Source of the DNA: Curvibacter sp. PAE-UM
GTDB taxonomy: Bacteria; Pseudomonadota; Gammaproteobacteria; Burkholderiales; Burkholderiaceae_C
DNA length: 64,000 bases
NCBI RefSeq assembly: GCF_001432305.1
Contig: NZ_KQ483358.1
Span: 1,248,881 to 1,312,880 of the forward strand
Direction of reading: 5' to 3'
The notes under the pieces are model-generated. The model did no database searches. It was given only the letters and a program-made list of their open reading frames with translations, and had not been told where the DNA came from. Positions 17,960 through 26,473 of the stretch are shown piece by piece; within the stretch, counting starts at the first letter, position 1; each line of letters starts with the position of its first letter. The position numbers were made by a program, and so were the translations under genes.

Positions 17960-18952
17960 ATGAAACAACTTTCCACCTGCACGCGACGCTTCGCGCTCAC
18001 CTTGGCCGCCGCGGCCGGCCTGACCCTGGCCGCCCCCGTGCTGGCCCAGAGCGGCTATCCCAACAAGCCGATCCGCATGATCGTGCCGCTGGGCGCGGGC
18101 AGCGCGGTCGATGTGGCGGCGCGCCTGCTGGCGCAGAAGATGTCGGAGAACATGGGCCAGGCCATCGTGGTCGAGAACATCACGGGTGCTGCGGGCATCA
18201 TCGGTGCCGACCGGCTGGCCAAGGCCGCGCCGGACGGCTACACCATCGGCGGCTTCAACGACAGCGTGCTGACCATGGTGCCCAACCTGAACAAGAACAC
18301 GCCGTTCAACCCGGTCACCGACTTCGCCCACATCTCGCAGGTCGCCACCATCGAGTTCAGCGTGGCCGTGCCCGCCGACTCCAAGTACAAGACCGCCGCC
18401 GAACTGGTGGCCGCAGCCAAGGCTGCGCCGGGTCAGATCACCTATGCCTCGGGTGGCAACGGCAGCCCGCAGCACCTGGGCGGCGCGCTGTTTGCCGCGC
18501 ACACCGGCATCGACATCAAGCACGTGCCCTACCGCGACGCCAGCCAGGCGGCCCAGGGTGTGGCCGGCAACCAGGTCGACATGACGGTGCAGGGCATCGC
18601 CACGGTGGCCGCCCTGGCCAAGGGCGGCAAACTGCGCCTGGTGGGCGTGATGGCCGATGCGCGCCAGCCCGAGTACCCGGACACCATGACGCTCAAGGAG
18701 CAGGGCATCCAGGGTTTCGACTTCAGCACCTGGTTTGCACTGACCTCGCCCAAGGGCACGCCCAAGGAGATCGTCGAGCGCCTGCAGCGTGAAGTGGTCA
18801 AGGCGCTGGCCGACCCCATGGTCAAGGAGCGCTACGCCGGCCTGGGCCTCCGGCCCAACGGCACCACCCCGGAGCAGCTGACGGCGCTCGTAGGGAACCA
18901 GCTGGCCCGTTACGGCAAGGCCATCCGCGACAACAACATCAAGGCCGAGTAA
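17960..18952 (+). CDS. Bug/TctC-type periplasmic solute-binding protein
   Basis: 330 residues with a Sec signal (cleavage near APVLAQS). The fold is the tripartite tricarboxylate transporter receptor type, with the typical opening YPNKPIRMIVPLGAGSAVD and the ASGGNGSPQHLGG and VPYRDASQAAQ segments. It binds small carboxylates in the periplasm. No tctA or tctB membrane genes are adjacent, so it must share a transporter encoded elsewhere. Position downstream of the molybdenum hydroxylase and amidohydrolase suggests it captures the substrate of that pathway. An ATG with GGAGA upstream fixes the start. Confidence 0.92.
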   Translation: MKQLSTCTRRFALTLAAAAGLTLAAPVLAQSGYPNKPIRMIVPLGAGSAVDVAARLLAQKMSENMGQAIVVENITGAAGIIGADRLAKAAPDGYTIGGFNDSVLTMVPNLNKNTPFNPVTDFAHISQVATIEFSVAVPADSKYKTAAELVAAAKAAPGQITYASGGNGSPQHLGGALFAAHTGIDIKHVPYRDASQAAQGVAGNQVDMTVQGIATVAALAKGGKLRLVGVMADARQPEYPDTMTLKEQGIQGFDFSTWFALTSPKGTPKEIVERLQREVVKALADPMVKERYAGLGLRPNGTTPEQLTALVGNQLARYGKAIRDNNIKAE

Positions 18953-18960
18953 AACGCCGT

Positions 18961-18991
18961 CACAGCATGCGCCGTGCAGGCGCATGCTGTG
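18961..18991 (+). terminator. stem-loop at the end of the catabolic operon
   Basis: CACAGCATGCGCC and GGCGCATGCTGTG form a perfect 13-bp stem around GTGCA, 9 bp after the stop of the binding-protein gene. No U-run follows, so it may be a 3'-end stabiliser or a Rho-assisted end and not a classical intrinsic terminator. Confidence 0.55.
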
Positions 18992-19116
18992 GCCAGGCCT
19001 GCGGCAAAGACGGTGTCCGCCCGTCAGGGTTTCTACGCAAGAGCATTTCCCTAGTAAGAATACGGACGCACTGACCTAAGATTCCGGCTTCGTTGGGTTA
19101 GTTGATTCATATAAAA

Positions 19117-19458
19117 ATGTTCAGTGCTGCGACCAGATTCCTCTCCACCATGCAGGAGAGGCTCAATCCTTTGCGCGACGACACCGTTGTTGCCGCATTC
19201 CATATTGACGACATACGCCAGGCTATGCTCAAGTGCCTGGACGCGGAGTGCGCCGAGCGTTTTCCGCAGGTCGAGCGACGCATCCTCATGGCGTCCAATG
19301 TGCCGGCCCTGTGGTTCCTGCGGCCCGAACTGCTGATGGCGGTGGCGACACGCTGCGGCGAGCAGGCTGCGCACCAGGTGGTCGACGAGATCTCGGCCAT
19401 GTTCGAAGGCCTGCTGCCCAAGAGCCTGAACTCCAGGCCGAGCCGGTTGCAGCGCTGA
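19117..19458 (+). CDS. hypothetical protein
   Basis: 113 residues from the ATG at 19117; a TTG at 19102 is an alternative. Largely helical, with a basic N-terminus, no signal peptide and no membrane segment. One segment (MASNVPALWFLRPELLMAVATRCGEQAAHQVVDEIS) looks structured, and the tail SRPSRLQR is basic. I do not recognise a family. An AT-rich run precedes it (about 19101-19115), giving a plausible promoter/ribosome-site region. It is single, not obviously in an operon, at the edge of the accessory patch. Confidence 0.6.
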   Translation: MFSAATRFLSTMQERLNPLRDDTVVAAFHIDDIRQAMLKCLDAECAERFPQVERRILMASNVPALWFLRPELLMAVATRCGEQAAHQVVDEISAMFEGLLPKSLNSRPSRLQR

Positions 19459-19746
19459 GGCAGCGGCGCAGCGGCAGGCTGCTTTCGACCTGTGGGCCGG
19501 TTGTATTGGACAGACCTTTTTTTCTAGCGGCTGCTTAATGCCAGAGGACCTGTAGTCGATCTCTGAAAGATGCGCGGTGGGCAGTATGCGGCGGCCTGGC
19601 TTTTAGGACTGCGTTGCCTGCTCAGAGGCTGGAGCTGCCTAATGGTTGAAACCCGGGCCCGCGCGTGCGGCAGCGAAGCTGACACGCGCATGCACCAGAC
19701 TGGGCAGGCGTAGCGTCATTCGGCCGGAGAGGGGCTTCTTGCACTC

Positions 19747-19900
19747 TTACCCGCGTGCCGAGTTGTCCACCGCGTCACAGAAAGCGCTTTCTTCGTCAGA
19801 GCCGAGCATGGCGCGGGTGCCGGAATTCGTCCGATGAAGCACTCGTCTCCGTCGCAGTACTCCACCTTGGCGGTGTAGCCCTTGTAGGTATTTGCGTTCG
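19747..19900 (-). pseudogene. remnant of a HicB-type antitoxin gene
   Basis: Read on the minus strand, NTYKGYTAKVEY followed by GDECFIGRI matches the N-terminal beta-hairpin of HicB antitoxins. The downstream part, in another frame, reads SDEESAFCDAVDN and resembles the following HicB helix. There is no start codon, the frame is broken, and the C-terminal ribbon-helix-helix region is missing. It lies directly after the antitoxin gene of the intact toxin-antitoxin pair. The rest of 19459-19746 shows no gene that I can support. Confidence 0.6.
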
Positions 19901-19909
19901 TTGTGTCAC

Positions 19910-20212
19910 TCAGGCCAATGCCACCTTCAACCGCTTGCCCGCCCGGGTGGCGAGGGTAATGAGCATGTCCAGGCTGAACTTATCCCACTTGCCACGCACC
20001 AGGTCGCTCACCCGCGACTGCCCAATACCCAACTGCTCAGCCGCTTGCACCTGGCTCCAACCCCGCTCTTCGATCAGCAGCCGCAGCCGCCCCATCAAGT
20101 GAGCGCGCAGCGCCAATACCGCCGCCTCGCCAGGCGCAAAGCCCAGGTCGGCAAACACATTGCCGCTCGATGCGGTCACTTGCGCATCAGGATCGATTTT
20201 CTTTCGTGCCAT
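19910..20212 (-). CDS. XRE-family antitoxin of a HigBA-like pair
   Basis: 100 residues. A helix-turn-helix of the Cro/CI type occupies about residues 45-80 (SQVQAAEQLGIGQSRVSDLVRGK). The N-terminal segment (SSGNVFADLGF) is typical of antitoxins partnered with phage Gp49-like toxins. It overlaps the toxin gene by 26 bp and is downstream of it, the HigBA order. It should bind and neutralise the toxin and repress the shared promoter. Start chosen by overlap and length. Confidence 0.85.
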   Translation of the reverse strand: MARKKIDPDAQVTASSGNVFADLGFAPGEAAVLALRAHLMGRLRLLIEERGWSQVQAAEQLGIGQSRVSDLVRGKWDKFSLDMLITLATRAGKRLKVALA

Positions 20213-20540
20213 GCTGCACTCCAAACAGTTCGTATCGTTTCGCTGACGAGTCAATGTCGGGTTGTGCCGTCTTGGGCGTGGTCTTGTAAAAACAATGCAG
20301 CACATACACCGCATCAGCATGCTTGGCGACATAGATCACACGCCACTGGCCTTGCGTCTTCACCCGCATCTCATAGGCACCCGCACCCACTGTGGGCATG
20401 GGTTTGAAGTCCGACGGCATCAGACCCAGTTGAACCTGCCACAGCTCAAACCCCGCCTCACGCTTGGCATTCAAAGGGAAGTTTGCCATAGCCGTTTGGC
20501 TGTCTCCCACGAACTTAAGCGTTTCATGCCATGCCGACAT
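20187..20540 (-). CDS. RelE/ParE-superfamily (phage Gp49-like) toxin
   Basis: 117 residues. The core KPMPTVGAGAYEMRV..QWRVIYVAKHADAVYVLHCFYKTT is the Gp49-like branch of the RelE superfamily, whose members cleave mRNA at the ribosome. It is the first gene of the pair. A perfect 9-bp inverted repeat lies 16 bp upstream of its start and is a likely autoregulatory operator. Base composition is somewhat lower in GC than the neighbours, consistent with an acquired module. Confidence 0.82.
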   Translation of the reverse strand: MSAWHETLKFVGDSQTAMANFPLNAKREAGFELWQVQLGLMPSDFKPMPTVGAGAYEMRVKTQGQWRVIYVAKHADAVYVLHCFYKTTPKTAQPDIDSSAKRYELFGVQHGTKENRS

Positions 20541-20555
20541 TTATCCAAATACGAT

Positions 20556-20578
20556 GATATCGAGTCAAGCTCGATATC
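20556..20578. promoter_or_regulatory. palindromic operator upstream of the toxin-antitoxin genes
   Basis: GATATCGAG (20556-20564) and CTCGATATC (20570-20578) are exact complements around TCAAG. Extending outwards, 12 of 14 positions still match. It sits immediately upstream of the toxin start and divergent from the small ORF at 20620. It is probably the site bound by the XRE antitoxin. Confidence 0.65.
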
Positions 20579-20619
20579 AGCATGAGGCTCATCATTTACG
20601 GAAACGGAAGGCGCAAGCC

Positions 20620-20715
20620 ATGGCAGCTTTCACGCCGCCAGCCGCTGGTCAGACCACCTTGCCGGAAAACTACGCTGCAACCCTGATCCCGGTGATCGCG
20701 GCGAACTGGCAATAG
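20620..20715 (+). CDS. possible 31-residue peptide gene
   Basis: A short frame encoding MAAFTPPAAGQTTLPENY and then a mildly hydrophobic end (AATLIPVIAANWQ). A GGAAG element lies 9 bases upstream of the ATG, and a strong intrinsic terminator begins 26 bases after the stop, so it looks like a complete tiny transcription unit. It is divergent from the toxin-antitoxin pair and shares its palindromic upstream region. I do not recognise it. It could instead be a non-coding transcript with a chance frame. Confidence 0.35.
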   Translation: MAAFTPPAAGQTTLPENYAATLIPVIAANWQ

Positions 20716-20740
20716 GAGTCCTTCGACTCAGGCAGATCCC

Positions 20741-20777
20741 AAGGGCGCCCGGCCACCAGCCGGGCGCCCTTGTTTTT
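20741..20777 (+). terminator. strong intrinsic terminator
   Basis: AAGGGCGCCCGGC and GCCGGGCGCCCTT form a perfect 13-bp stem around CACCA, followed by GTTTTT. It ends whatever transcript covers the possible 31-residue peptide gene. The remaining gap to 20957 carries the sigma-28-like promoter. Confidence 0.85.
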
Positions 20778-20872
20778 GGCTGAAATGAGCTAAAAAGTCC
20801 AGCAATGACCGGTTGAGCGACATTCCACGGGGTTTCGGAGCGCCCAAGCCCCAAGTTTTTTGAAAATAGGCC

Positions 20873-20899
20873 TAAATAAGCCCCCATTTCTGCCGTTAA
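20873..20899 (+). promoter_or_regulatory. sigma-28 (FliA)-type promoter
   Basis: TAAA at 20873-20876, 15 bases, then GCCGTTAA at 20892-20899. The flagellar sigma-28 pattern in proteobacteria is TAAA-N15-GCCGATAA; this site differs at one position of the -10 element. Predicted transcription would begin near 20907, 50 bases before the ATG of the downstream gene. Confidence 0.65.
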
Positions 20900-20956
20900 C
20901 CAATGTACGTAACAGGATAAAAGCCTCCCGCTTCCGGGCTGAGGTGAATAGCCATC

Positions 20957-21481
20957 ATGCAACTACCTAACATTGAGCGAACAGCCATCCGGCCGGCCGG
21001 CTCGGAGGTAGTTGCGCCTGCCGCTGCCAGGGTGATCCCGGTGGCGCCGGTGAATCCGCCGGCGCCCGTGCAGGAGTCTGCCGGCGTGGTGAACGACATC
21101 AACCCCGTAGTGCAGGCCCAGGCCAACCAGGCGGCCGCCAAGGCCGACCCGCTGCAAGGTGGCAGCCAGGCCGACAACTCGTCCAAGGACTGGACGCAGC
21201 GCAAGGAAACCGTGGCCCGGCAGGAAGAGGCGCCGCCCAAGGAACCCCTGTCCAAGATGCTGATCGACCATATGCACGCGGTCTGGAGCGCCAGCGCGCG
21301 CGTGGTCGAGATCTGGATGCAGAACAACCCGGCCCAGAATCCGGGTGTGAACCAGCAGATCCAGGCGCAGAGCCAGGCCGCCAGCCGCAATGCGGATCCC
21401 ATGGCCACACCAGGTGTGATTGCCAAGGAAGTGCTGACTTATTCGCCGAACCGGATCAAGAAGACCGAGAAGCCGGAGTAA
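20957..21481 (+). CDS. hypothetical protein behind a sigma-28-like promoter
   Basis: 174 residues, with no signal peptide and no membrane segment. The first 50 residues are Ala/Pro/Val-rich and probably disordered ([19 protein letters not shown]). The middle is charged ([19 protein letters not shown]) and there is a short amphipathic helix ([23 protein letters not shown]). A Gln/Asn/Ala-rich tail follows. No family recognised. The upstream promoter suggests expression with late flagellar, chemotaxis or c-di-GMP genes. No flagellar gene is in the window, so the link rests on the promoter alone. Confidence 0.7.
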   Translation: MQLPNIERTAIRPAGSEVVAPAAARVIPVAPVNPPAPVQESAGVVNDINPVVQAQANQAAAKADPLQGGSQADNSSKDWTQRKETVARQEEAPPKEPLSKMLIDHMHAVWSASARVVEIWMQNNPAQNPGVNQQIQAQSQAASRNADPMATPGVIAKEVLTYSPNRIKKTEKPE

Positions 21482-21536
21482 GCCGGGCCCAGCAAGGGCC
21501 GCACGGTTCCTGCCAAGGGGGCGATACCATAGGCTC

Positions 21537-22247
21537 ATGCTGCACAAGACCGCCCTCGTCCTTTTCTCCGGCGGGCAGGATTCCACCACCTGCCTGGCCC
21601 ACGCCCTCAAGACTTACGAGCGCGTCGAAACCATCGCCTTTGACTACCGCCAGCGCCACCATGTGGAGCTGGAAGCCCGCGTGCAGGTGCTGGCCGAGAT
21701 CCGTCGCCAGTTCCCGCACTGGGCGCCCAAGCTGGGCCAGGACCACATGCTGGACCTGGCCGTGCTGGGCGCCGTGAGCGAGACATCTCTCACGCGCGAG
21801 ACCGCTTTCAAGATGGAGTCCAGCGGCCTGCCCAACACCTTCGTGCCCGGGCGCAACCTGCTGTTCCTCACGCTGGCCGCTGCCGTGGCCTACCGGCGCG
21901 ACCTGCAGGTCATCGTGACGGGCGTGTGCGAGACCGATTTCTCGGGTTACCCCGATTGCCGCGACGACACCATGAAGGCCATGCAACTGGCGCTGTCACT
22001 GGGCATGGACAAGCGCTATCTGATCGAGACGCCGCTGATGTGGATCGACAAGGCCGACACCTGGCGTTTGGCCGAGGCCCTGGGCGGCAAGGCGCTGGTG
22101 GACCTGATCGTCGAGCACACCCACACCTGCTACCTGGGCGACCGCGCCCACCGCCACGCCTGGGGCTACGGCTGTGGCACCTGCCCGGCTTGCGAGCTGC
22201 GCGCGCGGGGGTGGGAGCGCTACCGGGCAGGTGGCGCGACGACTTAA
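21537..22247 (+). CDS. queC: 7-cyano-7-deazaguanine synthase
   Basis: 236 residues. ATP-dependent conversion of 7-carboxy-7-deazaguanine to preQ0 in the queuosine pathway. The PP-loop motif FSGGQDSTT is at residues 10-18. The zinc site is formed by cysteines in the C-terminal CYLGDR and [11 protein letters not shown] segments. Length and motifs are complete. Its stop overlaps by a few bases the stop of the convergent ABC transporter gene. Confidence 0.96.
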   Translation: MLHKTALVLFSGGQDSTTCLAHALKTYERVETIAFDYRQRHHVELEARVQVLAEIRRQFPHWAPKLGQDHMLDLAVLGAVSETSLTRETAFKMESSGLPNTFVPGRNLLFLTLAAAVAYRRDLQVIVTGVCETDFSGYPDCRDDTMKAMQLALSLGMDKRYLIETPLMWIDKADTWRLAEALGGKALVDLIVEHTHTCYLGDRAHRHAWGYGCGTCPACELRARGWERYRAGGATT

Positions 22248-24007
22248 GCCTGCTTCAACTCGAAGCGCGCCACGGATTCGTCGCTGGACTTTTCCAGTGT
22301 CCAGGTGTGGTCGTGGAAAGCGGCCACGGTCTGCCGGTGTGCTATTGAAACAATAGCGCCGTTGCCGGCCTTCACCAGTTCGATCAGCTTGCGGTAGAGG
22401 GTCTTCTCGGCTTCCTCGTCCAGCGCGCTGGTGGCTTCGTCGGCAAAGATCCAGGCTGGCTTCTTCAGGAACACGCGCGCCAGCGCCAGGCGCTGCAGTT
22501 CGCCCCCCGAGAGTTTCTGGCCCCAGGCGTCGATTACGTCGAGCTGGTCCACCAGTTGCGGCAGCAGGGCCTCGCGCAGGGCCTGTTTCAGCGTTTCCTC
22601 GTCATAGTTCCCGGCCGCTTCGGGGTAGGCCAGGGCATCGCGCAGGCTGGCATTGGGGAAGTAGGGGTGCTGCGGGATGAACATGCTGGACGCGGGCAGC
22701 GTCACGTGGCCCGAGGCCAGCGGCCAGATGCCGGCGAGTGCGCGAAACAGCGTGGACTTGCCGCTGCCCGAGGGACCGCGCAGCAGGATGCTGTCGCCCG
22801 CCCTGACCTGCAGTGCGGTGTGCGCCAGCAGGCGGCTGCCCGTGGGCAGGTCCAGCGAGAGGTTGCTGACCTGCAGGCCGCTGCCGTTGCCGGGCTCGTG
22901 GTGCAGCTTGGCGGGGCGGCTGGCGGCCACGATGGCGGCCTCGAAATGCGTCAGGCGGTCGGTGGTGGCGCGCCAGGCCGCGAGGTTGTCGTAGTTGTCG
23001 ATGAACCAGGAGAGCGAGTCCTGCACACGGCTGAAGGCCGAGGCGATCTGCATCATGGCGCCGAGCTGGATGGCGCCGCTGAAGAAACGTGGCGCCGCCA
23101 CCAGGAAGGGGAACACCGAAGAGGCCTGGTAGAAGGTGGAGGTGAACATGGTCAGGCGCTTCTTGGCGTCGATCAGCTGCAGATAGTTGCGCAGCACATG
23201 GTCGAAGCGCAGCTTGAGCTGCTGGTTCTCCACCGCCTCGCCGCGGTCCAGGGCGATGGCTTCGCTGTACTCGCGCACGCGCACCAGGTGGTGGCGGAAG
23301 TCGGCCTCGCGGCGCTGCTGCTCGTAGTTCAGCGGGATCAGTTTGCGGCCCACGTAGTGGGTGAGCACGGTGCCCACGGCGCAGTAGAGGATGGCCACCC
23401 AGAGCATGAAGCCGGGGATGGCGAATTCCGTGCCGCCCCAGTTGAAGGTGAACTCACCGCTCAGGGCCCACAGGATGCCCACGAAGCTGATGAAGGTCAC
23501 CACCGCGTTGAGCAGCTCCATGCTCAGGCTCACGGTGCGGGTGGTGAAGAGGTTCAGGTCTTCCTGCACGCGCTGGTCCGGGTTGTCGGGTGACTGGTCG
23601 GGCGCCAGCTGGGCGTAGCGCGTGAGTTCCAGGTGGTAATAGACCTGATGGCCGAGCCAGCGCTTCACGTAGTGGCGCGTCATCCAGGCACGCCAGCGGA
23701 TTTCCAGCTGCTGGGTCAGGTAGAACTTGTAGACCGCGATGATGATGTAGATGAAGGCCAGCACCGTGTAGCGCAGCAGCTGCTCCAGGAACACGGGGTA
23801 GTTCTTTTCCTGCAGCGCGTCGTAGAAAAAGCGGTTCCACTCGTTGAACAGCACCAGCGTGTAGACGAAACCGAGGTTGAGTCCGATGATGGACGCGAGC
23901 AGGGCGCGCGCCTTCCATTTCTCCTCGGACTTGAAGTAGGGCAGCGACAGCGCCCAGGTGCGGACGAGGAAGGTCTTGAACTCCGCCGCCTTCTTGAGCA
24001 GGGACAT
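22244..24007 (-). CDS. SbmA/YddA-like ABC transporter, fused membrane and ATPase domains
   Basis: 587 residues. The N-terminal half is a membrane domain of the SbmA/BacA-type (ABC_membrane_2) with about six hydrophobic helices, from [20 protein letters not shown] onward. The cytosolic ATPase half has Walker [10 protein letters not shown], signature [13 protein letters not shown] and Walker [15 protein letters not shown]. As in YddA, both halves are fused, so a homodimer would make the full transporter. It lies 20 bp downstream of a 5'-nucleotidase gene on the same strand. The substrate (peptides, cofactors or lipids in relatives) is not readable. Confidence 0.88.
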   Translation of the reverse strand: MSLLKKAAEFKTFLVRTWALSLPYFKSEEKWKARALLASIIGLNLGFVYTLVLFNEWNRFFYDALQEKNYPVFLEQLLRYTVLAFIYIIIAVYKFYLTQQLEIRWRAWMTRHYVKRWLGHQVYYHLELTRYAQLAPDQSPDNPDQRVQEDLNLFTTRTVSLSMELLNAVVTFISFVGILWALSGEFTFNWGGTEFAIPGFMLWVAILYCAVGTVLTHYVGRKLIPLNYEQQRREADFRHHLVRVREYSEAIALDRGEAVENQQLKLRFDHVLRNYLQLIDAKKRLTMFTSTFYQASSVFPFLVAAPRFFSGAIQLGAMMQIASAFSRVQDSLSWFIDNYDNLAAWRATTDRLTHFEAAIVAASRPAKLHHEPGNGSGLQVSNLSLDLPTGSRLLAHTALQVRAGDSILLRGPSGSGKSTLFRALAGIWPLASGHVTLPASSMFIPQHPYFPNASLRDALAYPEAAGNYDEETLKQALREALLPQLVDQLDVIDAWGQKLSGGELQRLALARVFLKKPAWIFADEATSALDEEAEKTLYRKLIELVKAGNGAIVSIAHRQTVAAFHDHTWTLEKSSDESVARFELKQA

Positions 24008-24027
24008 GAATGTGCCTCGCGGAAAAA

Positions 24028-24936
24028 TCAGGGGTTGGAGACGCCGCTGGCCACATGTCCCGAGGGCACGTGCTGTGCAGCCGATTCGATGTGGCCGGTC
24101 TGGTCGTCGAAGAAGAAATCGGGTTCGAACTCGCGCAGGAACTCGCCCTTGGGCAGGCCGCCCAGGAACATCGCCTCGTCGACCTCGATGTGCCAGTCCA
24201 TCAGGGTGCGGATGGCGCGTTCATGCGCCGGGGCGCTGCGTGCCGTCACCAGCGCGGTGCGGATGCGCATGCTGGGTGTGCCCTCCTGCTGCAACCGGTG
24301 CAGCGCGGCCAGCAGGGGCTTGAAGGGGCCGGCCAGCAGGGGCTGGTGCGCCTTGTCGCGCTCGTGCTGCTGGAAGGCGTTGAGCCCTTCGGCCTGGAAC
24401 ACGCGTTCGGCCTCGTCGCTGAACAGCACAGCGTCGCCGTCGAAGGCGATGCGCACCTCGTGCGGGTGGTTGTCCTGGGCGCGCACCGAATGCGTGGCCA
24501 CGGTGGCCGCCGGAAAGCCCTGGGCCAGGGCCGCGCGCACGTCCTCGGGGTTGGCCGAGAGGAAGAGGTTGGCGTGCAGGGGCTTGAGGTAGCGCCAGGG
24601 CGACTGGCCGCGCGTGAAGCTGCCACGCTCGATGGGCAGGCCGTAGTGCTGGGCCGAGCGGAACACGCGCATGCCCGAGACCGGGTCGTTGCGCGAGAGG
24701 ATCACCACCTCCACGCGCTGGGCGTTGCTGTCGTTGAAGGCCAGCAGTTTTTTGACCATGGAGAAGGCCACGCCGGGCTTGGCCGGTTCGTCGAGCTTGT
24801 CGAGCTGCAGCTTCATGTAGGCGCGGTCCTTGTGCGGGCCGTGGCCGTGCTCGAAGACCTTGTTCTCTTCCTCGAAGTCGAACAGGGCCCGCGAGGAAAT
24901 GGCGACGACGAGCTTGCCGTCCAGTGATGCACCCAT
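24028..24936 (-). CDS. 5'-nucleotidase (cytosolic NT5C1-like)
   Basis: 302 residues of the bacterial family related to cytosolic 5'-nucleotidase I. The N-terminus KLVVAISSRALFDFEEEN, VVILSRNDPVSGMRVF and IAFDGDAVLFSDEAERVF carry the HAD-like acid residues, and the C-terminus FLGGLPKGEFLREFEPDFFFDDQ is typical. It probably dephosphorylates nucleoside monophosphates in the cytoplasm. It lies upstream of the ABC transporter gene on the same strand and may form an operon with it. Confidence 0.87.
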   Translation of the reverse strand: MGASLDGKLVVAISSRALFDFEEENKVFEHGHGPHKDRAYMKLQLDKLDEPAKPGVAFSMVKKLLAFNDSNAQRVEVVILSRNDPVSGMRVFRSAQHYGLPIERGSFTRGQSPWRYLKPLHANLFLSANPEDVRAALAQGFPAATVATHSVRAQDNHPHEVRIAFDGDAVLFSDEAERVFQAEGLNAFQQHERDKAHQPLLAGPFKPLLAALHRLQQEGTPSMRIRTALVTARSAPAHERAIRTLMDWHIEVDEAMFLGGLPKGEFLREFEPDFFFDDQTGHIESAAQHVPSGHVASGVSNP

Positions 24937-24964
24937 GGTGTCTGCCCTTTGTTATTGCCGGATT

Positions 24965-25528
24965 TCAGGCGGCCCAGCGTGCCAGCAGTTCCACGTCTTC
25001 CGGGAAGAGCTGGCCTTTTTCGGCCTGCAGCAGCCGGCCGTCGCGCCCGCGGATCAGGGTGATGGGCAGGCCCCTGGGTTTGGGCAAGACACGATGGATC
25101 GCCGGGGTGACGAAGCCCACGGGGAAGGTATAGCCCTTTTTTTTCAGATAGGCCAGCGCGTCTTCGGGCTTGCGGTCGATGGACAGGGTGAGCAGCTGCA
25201 GGCCCTTGCCACCCAGGGCGCGCTGTGAGTCCCAGAGCTTCTGCATCTCCGGGCTTTGCAGCGCGCAGAAGGGGCAGGTGCTGGCCCACCAGTAGATGGC
25301 CAGCACCCGGCCTTCGGCCTGGGCCGGGCGGAACACCGTGCCGTCGAGCAGCGGCACGTCGGGCAGGACCAGCGGCGTGCCCACGGAGGGCAGAGGGCCG
25401 GCCTTGGCCTCGACCCCGGGCGAGGAGGGCGCGGCTGCGGCAGTCTGCGCTCCTGCGGACCGGCCCAGGGCCAGGCTGCCGGCGAAGAGGGCGCTGCCGG
25501 CGACCAAGTGTCTGCGTTGCGGATTCAT
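24965..25528 (-). CDS. TlpA-like periplasmic thiol-disulfide protein
   Basis: 187 residues. The N-terminus has a twin-arginine-like signal (PQRRHLVAGSALFAG followed by a hydrophobic stretch). The mature part is a thioredoxin fold of the TlpA/ResA type with active site CPFC in WWASTCPFCALQSP, and the cis-Pro loop is near RGLPITLIRG. It probably reduces cysteines in the periplasm, for example apocytochromes, which would suit the many c-type cytochromes here. The start at 25528 was chosen because it begins the signal; the open frame extends 36 bases upstream. Confidence 0.85.
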   Translation of the reverse strand: MNPQRRHLVAGSALFAGSLALGRSAGAQTAAAAPSSPGVEAKAGPLPSVGTPLVLPDVPLLDGTVFRPAQAEGRVLAIYWWASTCPFCALQSPEMQKLWDSQRALGGKGLQLLTLSIDRKPEDALAYLKKKGYTFPVGFVTPAIHRVLPKPRGLPITLIRGRDGRLLQAEKGQLFPEDVELLARWAA

Positions 25529-25576
25529 GCCGATGATCTTAGCGCCTGACCAGGGCGGCGCCATCGGGGTGAGCCC

Positions 25577-26380
25577 TCAGGCCCGGCGGCGCGCCAGCAG
25601 TTGACCACCGCGTACGGCCACGGTTTCGCCCTCGGCCAGCGCCAACCAGGGTTCCTGGCTCAGCGGCACGCTGGCCAGCAGCAGCACCTGCTGGTAACCG
25701 CAGCCCACGCAGACGCCATCGGCCAGCAGCGGCTCGCTCTCCTGTGCGCAGCTGCGCTGCAGCCAGTGCAGGCCCGGTGGGGCGATGCGCCCGTCGGCCT
25801 GGGTGCGGCGGTGGCTGTGGGCAAACAAGGTCTCGCCATCGGCGTAGAGGAAATTGGCCGGACCGTAGGCCTGCAGTTCGGCCGCAAAGCCGGCGACGGC
25901 GTCGAGCCGCTCCTGCAGGCCGGGCGTGCCTGCCTGCCACAGGGGTGCCAGACGCGCCAGCAGGGCGCAAAAAGCATGTTCGGAGTCGGTGTCGCCGACC
26001 GGCTCGAAACGTCCGGGTGTGTAGCGTGGGTCAGCGGCCAGGCCGGGCAGATCGCCATTGTGGGCAAAGACATGGCTGCGACCGCCGAGTTCACGCACGA
26101 AGGGCTGGGTGTTGGCCAGCGTGCGGGCGCCACGCGTGGCATGGCGGATGTGCGAGATGGCCAGTGTCGTGGGCGGCCCTGCGCTGGCGAGCTGCCTGGC
26201 CAGGGGGCTGTCGCTGGCCGGCCCGGCTTCACGGTGCAGCACCACCTGGCGGTCTTCGTACCAGGCCACACCCCAACCGTCGCGCGCGCTGTGGCCGGGC
26301 GTGCTGTGTCCGGCCAGCGCCGTGAGCGAGAAGCTCAGGCGGGTGGCCTGCCGGCTGGAGATGGCAAGCAGTTCACACAT
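25577..26380 (-). CDS. class II glutamine amidotransferase (YafJ-like)
   Basis: 267 residues. Met-Cys2 (MCELLAISS) provides the Ntn nucleophile once Met is removed. GWGVAWY, SHIRHATRG and HVFAHNGDL are the conserved glutaminase segments, so this is a single glutaminase domain without a synthase partner domain. The acceptor is unknown in this family. It is convergent with no gene and divergent from the FNR-like regulator, with 93 bp between the start codons, so both promoters lie in that gap. Confidence 0.88.
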   Translation of the reverse strand: MCELLAISSRQATRLSFSLTALAGHSTPGHSARDGWGVAWYEDRQVVLHREAGPASDSPLARQLASAGPPTTLAISHIRHATRGARTLANTQPFVRELGGRSHVFAHNGDLPGLAADPRYTPGRFEPVGDTDSEHAFCALLARLAPLWQAGTPGLQERLDAVAGFAAELQAYGPANFLYADGETLFAHSHRRTQADGRIAPPGLHWLQRSCAQESEPLLADGVCVGCGYQQVLLLASVPLSQEPWLALAEGETVAVRGGQLLARRRA

Positions 26381-26473
26381 GCGGTGTCGGGTTCTGGTGG
26401 CGATCCAGACAGGATGGGAGGGTCCACTATACACTTGGGGGTATCCTGGGGCGATCCCATCCACGATGCAGCC

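Noticed and set aside
20464-20715. 83-residue frame upstream of the 31-residue peptide
   Set aside because: Its first part is antisense to the toxin gene and crosses the operator; only the 31-residue 3' part has a ribosome site.
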